NCBI GenBank assembly: GCA_040384265.1
Contig: JAZKJM010000005.1
Span: forward strand, 425,166-489,165
DNA length: 64,000 nt
Direction of reading: 5' to 3'
Origin: Pseudomonadota bacterium
Lineage (GTDB): Bacteria > Pseudomonadota > Alphaproteobacteria > Rickettsiales > UBA3002
Shown: positions 47,201 to 57,045 of the stretch, piece after piece
Layout of the letters: each line of letters begins with the position of its first letter
How positions within the stretch are numbered: the first letter of the stretch is position 1
Program-made: the position numbers and the translations under genes
The notes under the pieces: model-generated
What the model saw: the letters and a program-made list of their open reading frames with translations, nothing else
Databases searched by the model: none
What the model was told of the DNA's origin: nothing

Positions 47201-49066
47201 CGCGGCGGCGCAGGCAACGATCGCTATATCGTCACCGCCAGTGGCGATGTGGTAAGCGAAAATGCCAATGAAGGCACCGATACCGTGCTCAGCAGCATCG
47301 CCTACACCCTTGGTGCGAACCTCGAAAACCTGACCCTCACCGGCACCGCTGCCATTAACGGCACCGGCAATGCGCTCCATAACCTGCTGACGGGCAACAG
47401 CGCCGCCAACCGCCTCGTCAGTGGCGATGGCGACGACACGCTGGATGGTGGCACCGGCAACGACACCCTCATCGGCGGCAATGGCAATGACAGCTATACC
47501 ATCGATGCCATCGGCGATGTGGTGAGCGAGAGCGCCAATGCAGGCACGGATACGGTGCGCAGCAGCGTGACCTACACGCTCAGCGCCAATCTTGAAAACC
47601 TGACCCTCACCGGCAATGCGGCCATCAACGGCACCGGCAACGCGCAGGGCAACCTGCTGGTCGGCAATGCGGCCAGCAACACGCTCGATGGTGGCGCCGG
47701 CAACGACAGCATGCGCGGCGGTGCGGGCGACGATATTTATATGGTGGATACGGCAGGCGATGGGGTGAGCGAAAATGCCAATGAAGGCACCGATACCATT
47801 ATCAGTTCCGTGACCTATAGCCTCAGCGAAAACATCGAGAAACTGACGCTGGCCGGAACGGCAGCGATCAACGCCACCGGCAATGCGCTCAACAACACCC
47901 TGACGGGTAATACGGCCAATAACGTGCTCGATGGCGGCACCGGCAGCGACACGATGAGCGGCGGTGCGGGTAACGATAGCTATGTGGTCGATACCATCGG
48001 CGATATTGTTATCGAAGATAGCAAAAAAGGCACCGATACGATGCTCAGCAGCATCGCCTACACCCTTGGTGCCAACCTTGAAAACCTGACCCTTACCGGG
48101 CCGGATGCTATCAACGGCACCGGCAACAGCCTGAATAACGTGCTGATCGGCAATGCCGCATCCAACACGCTCACCGGCGGTGCGGGCAACGACACCCTCA
48201 ATGGTGGGTATGGCGATGACAGCCTGATCGGCGGCATCGGCAATGACAGCTATATCATCGGCCTGACCGATACCATTATTGAAAATGCCAACGAGGGCAC
48301 GGATACGGTGTTCACCATCTATGCCCATACCCTTGGCGCGAACCTTGAGAACCTGACCCTCACCGGCATCATGGATGTCACCGGCACCGGCAACGCCCTC
48401 AACAACGTCATCACCGGCAATGGCAGCAACAACATCCTCGATGGCGGCGCTGGGAACGATACGCTGATCGGCGGCGCGGGCGACGACACCTATTATGTCG
48501 ATGCGACAAGCGACGTGGTCACAGAAAATGCCACTAGTGGCTTCGATGCGGTGATAAGCAGCGCAAGCTATGTGCTCGGCACCAATGTCGAGGCACTGAC
48601 GTTAGTCGGCAATGCGCCCATCAACGGCACGGGCAATAGTGGGCATAACCTCCTTACCGGTAACGCCGCCGATAACATCCTGAAGGGCGGTTCAGGCAAC
48701 GATACGCTCGATGGTGGCCTCGGCAACGATGGCCTTTATGGCGGCAATGGCAACGACCTGCTGATTGGCGGGCTTGGGCAGGATCTGTTCATCGGCGGTG
48801 CGGGCAATGATATTTTCCGTATCACCGCCTTACTGGATTCCGTGACGGGCAGAGCCGACACGATTGATGATTTCATCCAGGGGCAGGATAAAATCGATAT
48901 CAGCGCGCTGGGTTATACGGCGCTGGATAACAGCGCTACCCCCGCCACCGGGCATCTGGGCACTTATACCAGCGGCGGCTTCACCCACCTGACGGATGGC
49001 CATGATTTCGACCTGCTGATCAAGGGCGCCTTAACGCTGACCAACGCCGATATCATCCATGCGTAA
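38210..49066 (+). CDS. Giant RTX protein with embedded GH114-like domain (type I secreted)
   Basis: The 3,618-residue product is the substrate of the adjoining type I secretion genes. The N terminus has a phospholipase-A2-like phrase, [13 protein letters not shown] (about residues 49-61). Residues 380-515 form glycine-rich hydrophobic helices. RTX calcium-binding nonapeptides (GGxGxDxx) run from about 757 to 1,220. An inserted domain at about 1,224-1,557 resembles GH114/TM1410-type glycosidases ([28 protein letters not shown]). Then come 19 copies of an 81-90 residue repeat (1,690-3,490), and a C-terminal RTX block ending [13 protein letters not shown] precedes the ATG. The first kilobase is AT-richer than the rest. 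Toxin and adhesin roles are both possible. Confidence 0.88.
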   Translation: MADPILGPTLKGTWYGYWTGGGYSAGGASPPFLSYTKAELGVTPYGAVGSLDWIAKPHDVAWSNAQDNLVSNIIQGVPLTDALSSFFSAVQTADAIFARDAAAATTTNTYSAGVQVAGVETMSFLAKVDSANYERLNDPNDSYRNDMQTLFNDSGGQDAIISIQATITEYQDYANNTPANQLDQNKLDQLHNKAVAAIEGNAFLQHLASSGALAGDAMERDPSLVGDLLLHGATMAVFIPGLGLGAVIDSIDAQQLGSIFGSQLGQLVAGDNVFARIGVATVGSLIGGDLFKFAADIGHSLLSADGLSGITHIEEVIAKDFSNISGKGITAELGTQTATVLSSLLVAELGEALGLEGFVGQAFTAGGSTITGQMLTNIGKFAAQGHDITTAATLSQAFEAINIVSSLASAGGSLIGSYLGSQLVSPDSIGETLFTSVGGAYAGIAGGAIGSAIAAGGAISGIAGVITSQIAGTVVGQLIGTTLGAIILPGVGALLGVVIGQVIGSAVFDLLDVLTWGNFSRVFDILFDEETPNYQDAIGLDHANNQFSISSYHDDVDSTEGMRNAVDSVTNAYLETVNGIIADIGGRIAISYSGGPLDATSATQESFTSARFAMHKDVLYVRLGGPLGYENDYTLEAAGGDVMKLVRAAVDYQLRHLVISGGDMVKNMALLNWQQQVAGAPIDGDSLSILLSNLQIASDYVNYLENTDAINTLIAAQPDSAFAVGWIATLLQAVALDMNKDMRVGYGAGYDSAPTVNADTISTADGNDVIFSAAGDDVIRTFGGKDTVTGDEGNDRIDLGSGNDDGWGGNGSDTILGGTGNDLITGGAGADSLDGGAGIDTVSYFASTSGVIINLNGAPGVGGDAQGDILANFEIVLGTTSNDSITGSGMDEKLYGYAGNDVIDGGAGDDLVVGDDLLVGGNDLLSGGDGNDTVQGEGGDDTIYGGNGNDLISGGTGHDSISAGAGNDTVYGSSDGSSVMGDAGDDFLLGGVSDDLLVGGDGADQLFGAQGNDTLDGGDGNDALGGEAGNDVIRAGEGIDTVYSGDGNDFIEAGHGTDFIKAGDGNDTIYGGDDTDPLHLVNTQAGDDTIYGEAGNDRIYGNSGNDSINAGAGNDTVDGGDGQDVIFAYEGNDSVDGGAGNDQLFGISGDDTLKGSAGNDALYGDAGKDKLYGGTGDDSVSGGTDNDTLDGSTGNDTIAGGAGDDVLTGGDGNDALYGDSVPNLNALPATDAQVLAMIPNLSDYQNWGLLYQGPTYTVEHLIASSHDMLIITPSQTSHTELPSSETLWTASEIAQVKDSGKVAIGYVDIAKINSFTQMWQAAWSSNGLANGTLTAAAPAWIQEFQTAGTRYADFANADWQNVVKARIGTMIDQGFDGTLLDDPLDYYSRVAQTDPNFVPLVNENARIMRDFILDIREYADAKIAARDGSVTDANRFKLIVNGAPYILNDALNGADNATVLADATSQQYLQAIDAILAENYFTKADPAFRYLFIDHTAQVFGASGVVMLSLDTEQVTQEQQIQLYTDAVNHGFLPYATSAQSYEELNRPFLEVLHDTVASSYNDTLSGGNGDDTLDGGIGDDLLTGGAGADSINGGDGNDTVSYAASTAAVTVNLVTNAVSGGDATGDTVASIEHVIGSGFNDRLTGNALANRLDGGAGNDTLIGGAGDDSYVVDSVGDVIVESANAGIDTVFSSITYALASTLENLALTGSAAINGTGNTANNAIIGNSGRNLLSGNAGDDTLDGGAGIDTLVGGTGNDVYGVDVSTDIITENANEGTDSVFSSASYVLAANLENLTLTGAAAANATGNALHNTLTGNSGNNVLNGGLGNDTLSGGLGNDTYMIDSGDTLIENANAGTDTVRSGITYTLGANLENLVLTGLSTINGTGNTLDNVLTGNFAANLLTGNAGNDTLDGSLGSDTMIGGSGNDSYVVDAIGDVVTESSSKGTDTVLSSITYTLGANVENLTLTGISTINGTGNTLHNTLTGNLGANLLVGDAGNDTLDGGAGNDTLRGGVGNDNYIVDAAGDVVIENANEGTDTVQSSVTYTLGANVENLILVGSAAIRGTGNALDNTLTGNAAGNLLTGNDGNDTLDGGAGNDTLRGGTGDDSYSVDAAGDVVTENANGGTDTVRSSVTYTLGVDLENLTLTGLSAINGTGNSGHNSLIGNAANNMLDGGTGNDTMSGAAGDDTYMVDAAGDMVIESAGAGNDTVISSVSYTLGNNVENLVLLTPPPLPPHIVGGLLIIPTPVILTATGNALNNMLTGNANDNVLGGGAGNDTLTGGAGIDTLVGGTGNDSYIVDTTSDVITENTSEGSDTVLSNVTYALGANLENLTLTGSAAINATGNTLKNLLTGNSANNTLDGGAGADTMVGGAGDDRYMVDNASDTIVENANEGTDSVFSSASYMLAANSENLTLTGSAALNASGNAGNNILTGNAANNTLNGGAGNDTMIGGAGDDSYVVDATGDVVTEVANEGTDTVTSSITYTLGANLEKLTLSGTAALSGTGNAGNNLLTGNRGSNLLDGGTGDDTMVGSLGDDTYTVDSNGDVVTELASQGTDTVRSSVAYTLSANVENLILTGTTAINGAGNSLNNVLTGNEAANVLSADAGNDTLDGGAGNDTLRGGAGNDTYMIDAVGDVIVETTNEGTDTVVSSVTYTLSANLENLTLAGTAALNGTGNSGNNLLTGNSASNVLSGGAGNDTLKGAAGDDTLVGGAGADAMDGGDGIDTASYAASTALVRINLTTGIHSGGDAEADTITNIENLIGSAYADSITGNAAANSILGGAGNDTLSGQDGNDTLDGGAGNDSLSGGNGDDLLIGSAGADTLDGGAGNDTASYAASAAAVTINLLANTNSGGDAASDTLRNIEHLIGSGLNDQLSGNTLANLLQGGAGNDLIGGGAGNDTLDGGAGNDTMNGGTGNDSYHVDAIGDVVNENASEGADTVLSSISYTLGANLENLTLTGTAAMNATGNSLKNVLTGNAGNNTLDGGDGNDTMRGGAGNDRYIVTASGDVVSENANEGTDTVLSSIAYTLGANLENLTLTGTAAINGTGNALHNLLTGNSAANRLVSGDGDDTLDGGTGNDTLIGGNGNDSYTIDAIGDVVSESANAGTDTVRSSVTYTLSANLENLTLTGNAAINGTGNAQGNLLVGNAASNTLDGGAGNDSMRGGAGDDIYMVDTAGDGVSENANEGTDTIISSVTYSLSENIEKLTLAGTAAINATGNALNNTLTGNTANNVLDGGTGSDTMSGGAGNDSYVVDTIGDIVIEDSKKGTDTMLSSIAYTLGANLENLTLTGPDAINGTGNSLNNVLIGNAASNTLTGGAGNDTLNGGYGDDSLIGGIGNDSYIIGLTDTIIENANEGTDTVFTIYAHTLGANLENLTLTGIMDVTGTGNALNNVITGNGSNNILDGGAGNDTLIGGAGDDTYYVDATSDVVTENATSGFDAVISSASYVLGTNVEALTLVGNAPINGTGNSGHNLLTGNAADNILKGGSGNDTLDGGLGNDGLYGGNGNDLLIGGLGQDLFIGGAGNDIFRITALLDSVTGRADTIDDFIQGQDKIDISALGYTALDNSATPATGHLGTYTSGGFTHLTDGHDFDLLIKGALTLTNADIIHA
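43200..48680 (+). repeat. 19 tandem copies of an RTX-type repeat unit inside the giant RTX gene
   Basis: Each unit, 243-270 bases long, pairs an RTX calcium-binding stretch (GGAGNDTL, DxYx[12 protein letters not shown]) with a strand phrase of the type [14 protein letters not shown] and a closing [13 protein letters not shown]. I count 19 closing phrases. The regular spacing of 270 bases is clear around 43.8-44.6 kb. The array is broken near 46.4-46.9 kb by two shorter units lacking the ENLTLTG phrase. One copy (about 44.9 kb) has a proline-rich insertion. Confidence 0.88.
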
Positions 49067-49090
49067 CCACGGGCGTGATGGGGTAACGGG

Positions 49091-50782
49091 TTGACGAGCG
49101 CCGCCGAAACACCGCTCGATGGTCTCTCGCGGCAGCTCAGGCCGGTGCTCTGGCATCTCGTTGTGCTGGGCTTTTTTATCAACCTGCTGGTACTGCCCGT
49201 CTCGCTTTATTCCCTGCAGGTCTTCGACCATGTGCTGGCCACCGGCAGCTATGCCACGCTGTTCTGGCTGACGGCGATCATGATTATCCTGTTTGCAACG
49301 GCAGGCCTGTTGCAGATGCTGCGCGGCATCCTGCTGCAGCGCGTGGGGGACTGGCTGCATGGCGAAATCACCACCAGCGTGCTGCCCATCACCCTGATGC
49401 TGGCCACGCAGACCGGCGGCAAAGGCGCGCAGGGCATGCGCGATGCCTCGGCGCTACGGCAATTCATCGCGGGTACGGCGCTCACCACCTTGCTCGATGC
49501 GCCGTGGGCGGTGCTGTATATCGCCCTGCTCTTCTACATTCACACCTGGATGGGGCTGCTGGTCGTCGCCGGGTCGCTGCTGCTGCTAGCGCTGGCATGG
49601 CTGAACGAGGTGCTGATGCGGGTAGCCATTAAAAAAGCCGGGAGCTTACAGCTACAGCACATGCAGGAGGTGGAATACGCCACGCGCAACGCCGATGTCA
49701 TCGCCGCGATGGGCATGCAACGCACCCTGACCGGGCGGTGGGAACAGGCGCAGGCGGCGATCAACCAATGGCAGGGACAGGCAACCGGGCGCGGGCACCT
49801 GGTGCAGGGCATCACGAAGTTTGTGCGGCTGACGCTGCAGATACTCGTCACCGCCGTATCCGCCTATCTGGCGATTAACGGCGCGGTGACGACGGGGGCG
49901 ATTATCGCCGCCTCTATTCTGGCAAGCCGGGCCTTTGCACCGTTCGAAGCGGCGATTGCCAGCTGGAAATCCTGCACCGAAGCACAGAATGCGCTGCAGC
50001 GCCTGCGGCAGTTGCTCGGCGTCAACCAGCGCACAGAAACCCTGTCGCTGCCCGCCCCGCGTGGCTTCCTCAGCGTGGAAAATATGACCTATGCCACCGC
50101 CGGCCAGCCTATCCTGCGCGGCATCCGCTTTGCGGTGAACCCCGGCGAAATCGTTGGCGTCGTTGGCCCGAGCGGATCGGGAAAAAGCACGCTGGTGCGC
50201 GTTGTCACGGGCATTGTGCCGCCTTCCGCCGGGGTTGTTCGGCTGGATGGGGCCGATGTCTTCACCTGGCCGCGCCACGAGTTCGGGCGCTTCACCGGCT
50301 ATATGCCGCAGGATGTCGAGCTTTTCAGCGGCAGTGTGCGCGATAATATCTGCCGCCTGATGGGCGATGCGAGCGATGAAGACGTGGTCTATGCCGCGCA
50401 AATGGCCAATGCACACGAGATGATCCTGCGGCTGCGCGATGGGTATGACACCAATGTCGGCATTAACGGCGCCATGCTTTCGGCGGGCCAGCGGCAGCGC
50501 ATTGCGCTGGCCCGCGCCTTCTTCGGCACCCCGCAATTGCTGGTGCTCGATGAGCCGGATGCCAGCCTCGATGACGCAGGCAAACAGGCGCTGGTGCAGG
50601 CATTGCAGCATGGCAAGCAAGTGGGCATGACGACGCTGGTGATTACGCACCATAAATCGATCCTCGCCCATGTTGATAAGCTGCTGGTGCTGAACCATGG
50701 CACGGTCGAGGCATTCGGGCCCACGGCCGAGGTGCTGGCAAGCCTGCAATCGCGCCAACTTTCACCCACGGGGCCAGTATGA
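49091..50782 (+). CDS. Type I secretion ABC transporter (PrtD-like, no peptidase domain)
   Basis: The 563-residue product is an inner-membrane half-transporter that powers export of the RTX protein. About six transmembrane helices (residues 20-300) precede a nucleotide-binding domain with Walker A GPSGSGKST, signature LSAGQRQR, Walker B LLVLDEPDASLDD and ITHHKS. It lacks the N-terminal C39 peptidase-like domain of HlyB, so it belongs with PrtD/AprD-type exporters. The start is TTG at 49091, 24 bases after the RTX stop. The hlyD-type gene overlaps its stop by four bases. Confidence 0.92.
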   Translation: MTSAAETPLDGLSRQLRPVLWHLVVLGFFINLLVLPVSLYSLQVFDHVLATGSYATLFWLTAIMIILFATAGLLQMLRGILLQRVGDWLHGEITTSVLPITLMLATQTGGKGAQGMRDASALRQFIAGTALTTLLDAPWAVLYIALLFYIHTWMGLLVVAGSLLLLALAWLNEVLMRVAIKKAGSLQLQHMQEVEYATRNADVIAAMGMQRTLTGRWEQAQAAINQWQGQATGRGHLVQGITKFVRLTLQILVTAVSAYLAINGAVTTGAIIAASILASRAFAPFEAAIASWKSCTEAQNALQRLRQLLGVNQRTETLSLPAPRGFLSVENMTYATAGQPILRGIRFAVNPGEIVGVVGPSGSGKSTLVRVVTGIVPPSAGVVRLDGADVFTWPRHEFGRFTGYMPQDVELFSGSVRDNICRLMGDASDEDVVYAAQMANAHEMILRLRDGYDTNVGINGAMLSAGQRQRIALARAFFGTPQLLVLDEPDASLDDAGKQALVQALQHGKQVGMTTLVITHHKSILAHVDKLLVLNHGTVEAFGPTAEVLASLQSRQLSPTGPV

Positions 50783-52224
50783 CGCACCCACGCACCCCGC
50801 ACCGCAGGATACGCTATGGCTTACGGCGGCTGGAGCGCCACCCGCGCATGCGCGGCCTGCACCGGCTGTTCGATTATATCGTGCGGATCGCGGGCAACCG
50901 CCACTATCGCGGCGAGAACCCCGCCATTGGCGCCGCCTATTCCCCCCTGCGCTGGAGCCTGCTGGCGATGCTCGCCCTCACCTTCATCACCGTTGTGTTT
51001 GGCGCGATCATCCCCATCAAGAGCGCTGCCGTCACGAAGGGCACGATTGTCGTGTCCTCGCATAAAAAAACGGTACAGCATCTCGAAGGCGGCATTATCC
51101 GCACCATTCTGGTTGCCGATGGGGATACGGTCAAACATGGCCAGCCGCTCATCGAGCTGAACGATACGACGCCACAATCCAACCGTAACATCGCCCGCAA
51201 GGAGCTTGCCATGGCGCGGATTACGGAAGCACGGCTCACCGCGCTGAAGGCGGAGAGCAACACGATTGCCATCAACGACGCGCTGGCAAAACAAGCGGCC
51301 GAGCATCCGGATATCGGCCAGGCGCTTATTTCGCAGAAGGACACTTTCACCACCCAGCGCGACGCCCAGCGCAGCAAACTGGCAACCTTGCAACAGCGCA
51401 TTGAAGAGGCCTATGAAGAAATCAAGGGCGACAAGGCGCAAGTCACCAGCGCCAACCGCCAGCTGGAGCTGATTGCCGAGGAAATTGCCCCCATGAAACG
51501 GCTGGTCGGCAAGGGCTACGCCTCGCGGCCGCAACTGCTCGCGCTGCAACGCCACCAGCAGGAGCTGGAGGGCAACAAGGGCCAGCAGCTCGCCTCCATC
51601 GCCAAAATCCAGCAATCCATCACCGAAACACAACTGCAGATCGATACGGTGCGCAGCGAATATGCCAAGCAAATTTCCGATGAGATGAGCGAGCTTCAGG
51701 CCAAAATTGCGGATTACGAGGAACGGCTACGGGCGACATCCGACGTGATGAGCCGCACGGTGATTACCTCGCCGTATGATGGCATCGTCACCGGCATGAA
51801 GCACCATACGGTCGGCGCGGTGATTACGCCCGGCGAAGCGCTGATGGATATTGTGCCGCAAGATGAGCCGATGATTATCGAGGCGCATGTGTCGCCATCC
51901 GATATTGATGTGGTGACCGATGGACTGCCCTGCCGCATCTCCTTCTCCGCCTATAAAACCCGCAGCATGCCGCGCTTGACCGGCAAAATCTCCTATGTCG
52001 CGGCGGATATCAGCACCTCGGCAGAGCAAGGCCAGCCCGCCGCGTCGTTCTACAAAGCGAAAGTGGAGGTGGATAGCCACGAGCTGGCGCGCCTGACCAC
52101 AGCGGTCAAACTCTACCCCGGCATGCCGGTGGATGTGTTTATCGAAACGGGCTCGCGGTCGTTCCTTGGCTACATGCTTGCACCTATCAGCAGCAGCATG
52201 GAGCGGGCGTTTAAGGAAGACTAA
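50779..52224 (+). CDS. HlyD-family periplasmic adaptor of type I secretion
   Basis: A 481-residue membrane-fusion protein. One transmembrane helix (about residues 55-77) anchors it; then comes the lipoyl half-domain (KKTVQHLEGGIIRTILVADG), a long coiled coil (about 120-330), and the second lipoyl/beta-barrel part (SPYDGIVTGMKHHTVGAVI). The C terminus, GMPVDVFIETGSRSFLGYML, is characteristic of HlyD/PrtE. Its ATG overlaps the ABC transporter stop (ATGA). The last 14 bases overlap the convergent outer-membrane gene. Confidence 0.92.
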   Translation: MTHPRTPHRRIRYGLRRLERHPRMRGLHRLFDYIVRIAGNRHYRGENPAIGAAYSPLRWSLLAMLALTFITVVFGAIIPIKSAAVTKGTIVVSSHKKTVQHLEGGIIRTILVADGDTVKHGQPLIELNDTTPQSNRNIARKELAMARITEARLTALKAESNTIAINDALAKQAAEHPDIGQALISQKDTFTTQRDAQRSKLATLQQRIEEAYEEIKGDKAQVTSANRQLELIAEEIAPMKRLVGKGYASRPQLLALQRHQQELEGNKGQQLASIAKIQQSITETQLQIDTVRSEYAKQISDEMSELQAKIADYEERLRATSDVMSRTVITSPYDGIVTGMKHHTVGAVITPGEALMDIVPQDEPMIIEAHVSPSDIDVVTDGLPCRISFSAYKTRSMPRLTGKISYVAADISTSAEQGQPAASFYKAKVEVDSHELARLTTAVKLYPGMPVDVFIETGSRSFLGYMLAPISSSMERAFKED

Positions 52225-53662
52225 TCAGCCCATGCGCGGGCAGTTGCCCATCCGTCACCGTGCCATCGGTTTTGCCCAGCGCCGTGTAGAGCGTGATCGT
52301 GTTTTCCAGCGCCGCCACCTCGGACTGCACGACGCTGGTATCCGCCTCCAGTAGATTCTGCTCCGCATCCAGCAAATCCAGTTGGGGCACGAGGCCATTG
52401 GTATATTGCGTTTTCGCGACCAGCACCGCTTCGGCTTGTTCTTTGGCAATTTGCACCAGTGTTTGCTTGCGGTCGCGCTCGTGCCGATAGGCCGAGAACG
52501 CCACCTCCACATCCGCCACCGCCGCCAGCACGGTCTGGCGGAAGCTGTAATAGGCCTGCTTCTGGCGGGCATCCGCACTATCGACCTGCGCCTGGATGCG
52601 CCCGAAATTGAGGACCGGGAATGCGGCATTCGCCGCCACACTCCACGGATTCAGCGTGCCGAACTGGTCGGAGCCCGAGCGGCCGAAAAACCCGTCAAGG
52701 CTCAGCTTGGGGAAGAACTCCGCAAACGCTGCGCCGCTGAGTGCGGTGGCCTGCGCCAGCCGCCGCTCCGCAATCGCCACATCCGGCCGCGCACGCATGG
52801 TTTCGAGCGGCGTGTCGGCAACCATCGCCGCCGGGATCGTTGGCAAGGGCGTCGGTGGCAATTGCGCGCGCAGGTGCGTCACCGTGTCATCCAGCAGCAC
52901 TGCAAGGCGGTTGAGCACCGCATCCGTCTCCTGCCGGATTTGCGGCACGCGCGTTTGGGTGCGCTTCATCTGCGCCTGTGCGCGCAACACATCCAGCCGC
53001 GTCACCACCCGTTCCTTATATTGGGCGCGGGTGATGGTGAGCGTCTGCTCCTGCAGTTTGATGTTTTTTTCGGTCAGCAGCATCTGCTGTTGCAGGCCGC
53101 GCAGCCGCACATAATTGCGTGCCACCTCTTCCACCAGTTGCAACCGCGTTTGCGCCGCTTCGGCCATGGTTGCTTCGGTTGCAGCGGCGGCGGCTTCATC
53201 ACGCCTCCGGTTACCGCCGAAAATATCGATGTCCCATGCGCCATTTACCCCGGCCTGCCAGGAATTGTCCGGCTGGTTTTCAAACGAGCCGCCAAGCGTG
53301 CCACGTTTGCCACTGCCCGTCGCGCTGACCTGCGGGAAGAACGCCGAATAGGCGGCGGCCTGCGCCGCCCGCGCCTCATCAATCCGCGCGGCAGCCACCT
53401 TCAGGTCGTTGTTGCGCGCGGTTGCGGTCGTGATCAGCTGCGTCAACATCGGGTCATTAAATTGCTCCCACCATGCGCCGCGAATCGTGGTGATGGCATC
53501 GCTGCTCGCATGTGGCACTTCCCACTGCGCTTCCACCGGCGGCACGGCGGGAATATAATCCTCCCCAACCGCGCAGGCGGAGAGCAACATCAACGAGGCA
53601 CAGAACGAGGCACAGCCGGACTTCAGCCATGTGCGTCGCGCAGTGCCATCGATAGGTTGCAT
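52211..53662 (-). CDS. NodT/OprM-type outer-membrane efflux lipoprotein
   Basis: A 483-residue TolC-superfamily channel with a lipoprotein signal (ASLMLLSACAVGEDY, lipobox LLSAC). Two OEP repeats are visible: WWEQFNDPMLTQLI with NNDLKVAAARIDEARA, and the later FPVLNFGRIQAQVDSADARQ. These are typical of NodT-family exporters of RND pumps. The ATG at 53662 has GAGG at good spacing; the ATG at 53692 has none. It would supply the outer-membrane exit for the type I system, although it is on the opposite strand and belongs to the drug-efflux branch rather than TolC proper. Confidence 0.85.
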   Translation of the reverse strand: MQPIDGTARRTWLKSGCASFCASLMLLSACAVGEDYIPAVPPVEAQWEVPHASSDAITTIRGAWWEQFNDPMLTQLITTATARNNDLKVAAARIDEARAAQAAAYSAFFPQVSATGSGKRGTLGGSFENQPDNSWQAGVNGAWDIDIFGGNRRRDEAAAAATEATMAEAAQTRLQLVEEVARNYVRLRGLQQQMLLTEKNIKLQEQTLTITRAQYKERVVTRLDVLRAQAQMKRTQTRVPQIRQETDAVLNRLAVLLDDTVTHLRAQLPPTPLPTIPAAMVADTPLETMRARPDVAIAERRLAQATALSGAAFAEFFPKLSLDGFFGRSGSDQFGTLNPWSVAANAAFPVLNFGRIQAQVDSADARQKQAYYSFRQTVLAAVADVEVAFSAYRHERDRKQTLVQIAKEQAEAVLVAKTQYTNGLVPQLDLLDAEQNLLEADTSVVQSEVAALENTITLYTALGKTDGTVTDGQLPAHGLISLP

Positions 53663-53803
53663 CAATCTCGCCTCAATGAAGGTAACCGCCATTATTTAGT
53701 GCCATTATGCCAATGGATGCACCTAAAATGATGCGTTGCGCCCGAAATAAGGAGGGAAATGGCCCTATTTCGGACGAATTCCCGTGCTATCGAGGCAAAT
53801 CCG

Positions 53804-56800
53804 CTAGTCGAAGCACCGCAAATCGAGCGTGTGGGGGAATTCCGGATTCACCACCAGCGGCGGCACGGCGACGTTTCCGGGGGTGTGGCCCATCGGCTCG
53901 AAGCGCGAAAGGCGGCGGCCTTCGGCTTCGTTTTCGTTGACGGGAATCGTCTCGTAACTGCGCCCGCCCGGATGCATCACATGGTAGGTGCAGCCACCCA
54001 GCGAGCGGCCGTGATGGGCGTCGATCACATCGAATACCAGCGGCGTGTGCACCGGAATCTGTGGGTGCAGGCTGGAATAGGGCGCCCATGCTTTGTAGCG
54101 CACCGCGGCGACATAACAGCCATGCTCGGCGGTGGCTTTCAGTGGCAAGCGCTTGCCGTTGCAGGTGACGATATGGCGCAGATCGCTCAGCCCGCGCACC
54201 AGCACTTGCAGCCGCTCCACCGAGGAATCCACCGAGCGGCTGACGCTACCGGCGTTCATTTCCTCGCCCATCACCGGCCATGGCTCGAGCGCCATGCGCA
54301 GCTCCAGCGTTACCTCACCGATCTGCACCGAGCCATATTCCGGGAAGCGGAAGGCGAAGAACGGCGCGAACCATGCGGGCGAAAAATCATACCCGCCGGA
54401 TTTCAGCTCGGCGAGCACCGCGTCGAAATCGGCCTGCACATGGTGCGGCATCATGAAGCGGTCATGCAGCTGTGTGCCCCAGCGAATCAGCGGTTTGTGA
54501 TACGGCGTTTTCCAGAAATGGGCGATGCAGGCGCGGATCAGCAGGCCTTGCAGCAGGTTCATGCGCGGGTGCGGCGTCATCTCGAAGCCGCGCATTTCCA
54601 GCAGCCCCAGCCGCCCACGCTCGCTATCGGGGCTGTGCAGCTTATCGATGCAGAACTCCGCGCGGTGGGTGTTGCCGGTCAGGTCGACCAGCAAATTGCG
54701 TAGCAGCCGATCGACCAGCCACGGTTTTTTCTCGCTGGCGGATGGCATCTGGCGGAAGGCGATTTCGAGCTCATACAGCGTGTCGTGGCGCGCTTCGTCG
54801 ATGCGCGGCGCCTGGCTGGTCGGGCCGATATACATCGCCGAAAACAGGTAGGATAGCGACGGGTGATGCTGCCAAAAGGTAATCAGGCTTTGCAGCAGAT
54901 CCGGCCGCCGCAGGAATGGGCTATCGAGTGGGCTCGCCGCGCCCAGCACGATATGGTTGCCGCCGCCGGTGCCCACACGCCGCCCATCGAGCAAAAATTT
55001 CTCGGCGGAAAGCGCCGTCGCGCGCGCTTCCTCATAGACGGTGGTGGTGATGATTTTCAGCTCGTCCCAACTCCCGGCGGGCTGCACGTTCACTTCGATG
55101 ACGCCGGGGTCCGGCGTGACGCTGAAGGCGCGCAGGCGAAGGTCTGCCGGGGGTGCATACCCTTCCAGCACCAGCGGTAGATCCAGCGCGGAGGCCACCG
55201 TTTCAATCGCCGCCACCAACTCCAGGAAATGCTCGATATAGCTTAGCGGCGGCAGGAACACATGCAGCACCCCGCCGCGCACCTGCGCGCATAATGCGCT
55301 GCGGATGAGGCCGTTTGGATCCTTCGCAAACGCCGTATTTTCGGATGGCGTTTTCTGATGCTTCTTCAGCAGCGCGGCATGGCTGGGCAAGGCTTTGCTT
55401 TGCGCCTGCGCGCTACGCTCGGGGTAATGTTCCTCCGGCGGCACCTGCGGCAGGCTGTTAAGCGGCAGGCGCAGGCCGAGCGGCGAATCACCCGCAATCA
55501 ACACCAGTGCGCCCGCATCGAACTGCCAGCCGTTGCTGATCCAGCCCTTGCGCGTGTAGGAAAAATGCAGCGGAAGCACATAACCCGCGACCGCCTTATC
55601 CGCGTGCGCAGGAATCACGAACCGATCCGCAATCGCGAGGCGGCGTGCCAGTTCGGTGATGAATGTTTCCGCCGTTTTCAGATCATGGCCAAGGTCGATT
55701 TGCGGGTTGGCGAGCAGCGCGTCATGCGCCCATACCGGCTCGCCGTCGCGCCGCCAGAAGCAATGCATCGCCCAGCGTGGCAGCTCCTCACCGGGATACC
55801 ATTTGCCTTGCGCATAATGTAGCAGCCCGCCCGTGGCGAACCGTTCGCGCAGGCGCAGATGCAGCGCGTTGCCGAGGGTTTTCTTATCCTCGCTCAGTGC
55901 GGTGAAATGCCATGCCTCACCGCTACGGTCGGTGTCGGAAACGAAGGTCGGCTCGCCGCCCATCGTCAGCCGCACATCCTGCCTGGTGAGGGCCTTATCG
56001 ACCGCAGTGCCGAGCGCATCAATCGCCGCCCACTGCGCATCGCTGAAGGGCTTAGTGATGCGCGCCTGCTCGGCGATGCGGGTGATGCTCATCGTGTGGG
56101 TGAGGGTTGATTCGCACGCTTCCAGCGTACCGCTCACCGGTGCTGCGCTCGATGGATTGGGCGTGCAGCACAGCGGCACATGGCCCTCGCCCGCAAACAG
56201 GCCGGAAGTCGCATCCAGCCCCACCCAACCGGCGCCGGGCAAATACACTTCCGCCCAGGCATGCAGATCGGTGAAATCCACGGCCGTTCCCGCCGGGCCA
56301 TCGAGGGGTTTCACATCCGGCGTCAGCTGGATGAGATAGCCCGAAGCAAACCGCGTCGCGAAGCCAAGGTGGCGCAGCAGCTGGCAGAGCAACCACGCCA
56401 TATCGCGGCAGGAGCCGCTGCGCAGCGCCAGCGTTTCCTCGCAGCTTTGCACGCCCGGCTCCATACGCGTAACATAGGTGAGCGCGTGGTGAATGGCCTG
56501 ATTCACCGTCACCAGAAAATCGATGATGCTGACGGGCGCGCGGTCAATCGTTGCCAGCAGCGCCAGCAGCTGCGCGCCGGTTTCCTTGATTTCGAGATAG
56601 GGCGCGAGTTCGGCTTCCAGCAACGGCTCATAGGCGAACGGAAAGCTGCGCGCATATTCCTCAAGGAAAAAATCAAACGGATTGAACACGCGGATTTCAA
56701 CCAGCGCATCCACCTCCACGCGGAATTCTTTCACTTTTTCGGGGAAAATCACCTGCGCAAGGTAATTGCCGAACGGGTCCTGCTGCCAGTTGATGAAATG

Positions 56801-56947
56801 CTCTGCCGGCGTAATTTTTAACGAATAAGCCTGCACCGGCGAGCGCGTGTGCGGCGCCGGACGCAAGCGGATGGTCTGCATGCCAAGCGCAATGGGCCGA
56901 TCATAGCGGTAATGCGTGACATGATTGAGCGCGGCGAGCATTCCCAT
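53804..56947 (-). CDS. Transglutaminase-like protein with DUF2126
   Basis: The 1,047-residue product has an N-terminal bacterial transglutaminase beta domain (VTHYRYDRPIALGMQTIRLRP), then a transglutaminase-fold core with Cys180 (ALRSGSCRDMAW), His229 (TDLHAWAEV) and Asp245 (GLDATSG). The large remainder is DUF2126, with VRLTMGGEPTFV and GGGNHIVLGA. DUF2126 proteins belong to a widespread cluster with ATP-grasp and alpha-E proteins, thought to make or cut amide bonds in peptides. The ATG at 56947 has AAGGA upstream; the longer frame enters the divergent promoter region. Confidence 0.88.
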   Translation of the reverse strand: MGMLAALNHVTHYRYDRPIALGMQTIRLRPAPHTRSPVQAYSLKITPAEHFINWQQDPFGNYLAQVIFPEKVKEFRVEVDALVEIRVFNPFDFFLEEYARSFPFAYEPLLEAELAPYLEIKETGAQLLALLATIDRAPVSIIDFLVTVNQAIHHALTYVTRMEPGVQSCEETLALRSGSCRDMAWLLCQLLRHLGFATRFASGYLIQLTPDVKPLDGPAGTAVDFTDLHAWAEVYLPGAGWVGLDATSGLFAGEGHVPLCCTPNPSSAAPVSGTLEACESTLTHTMSITRIAEQARITKPFSDAQWAAIDALGTAVDKALTRQDVRLTMGGEPTFVSDTDRSGEAWHFTALSEDKKTLGNALHLRLRERFATGGLLHYAQGKWYPGEELPRWAMHCFWRRDGEPVWAHDALLANPQIDLGHDLKTAETFITELARRLAIADRFVIPAHADKAVAGYVLPLHFSYTRKGWISNGWQFDAGALVLIAGDSPLGLRLPLNSLPQVPPEEHYPERSAQAQSKALPSHAALLKKHQKTPSENTAFAKDPNGLIRSALCAQVRGGVLHVFLPPLSYIEHFLELVAAIETVASALDLPLVLEGYAPPADLRLRAFSVTPDPGVIEVNVQPAGSWDELKIITTTVYEEARATALSAEKFLLDGRRVGTGGGNHIVLGAASPLDSPFLRRPDLLQSLITFWQHHPSLSYLFSAMYIGPTSQAPRIDEARHDTLYELEIAFRQMPSASEKKPWLVDRLLRNLLVDLTGNTHRAEFCIDKLHSPDSERGRLGLLEMRGFEMTPHPRMNLLQGLLIRACIAHFWKTPYHKPLIRWGTQLHDRFMMPHHVQADFDAVLAELKSGGYDFSPAWFAPFFAFRFPEYGSVQIGEVTLELRMALEPWPVMGEEMNAGSVSRSVDSSVERLQVLVRGLSDLRHIVTCNGKRLPLKATAEHGCYVAAVRYKAWAPYSSLHPQIPVHTPLVFDVIDAHHGRSLGGCTYHVMHPGGRSYETIPVNENEAEGRRLSRFEPMGHTPGNVAVPPLVVNPEFPHTLDLRCFD

Positions 56948-57045
56948 ACGGAATCCTTGATGATTTTGGCGAGTGTGCTTTGACAACGCACCGTAATTGA
57001 TTATTGTTTGCATTGCACTGCATTTCAACTCTCAACGAGGCATCC

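Noticed and set aside
44936..48328. Open frame of 1,130 codons on the minus strand inside the RTX gene
   Set aside because: It is antisense to the repeat array and its periodic sequence ([15 protein letters not shown] type) is the reverse reading of the repeats; similar frames at 40025-41374 and 41441-42871 have the same cause.
40480..48800. CRISPR array or DNA-level satellite
   Set aside because: The repetition is at protein level in one continuous frame, with units diverged in sequence and no constant repeats with unique spacers.
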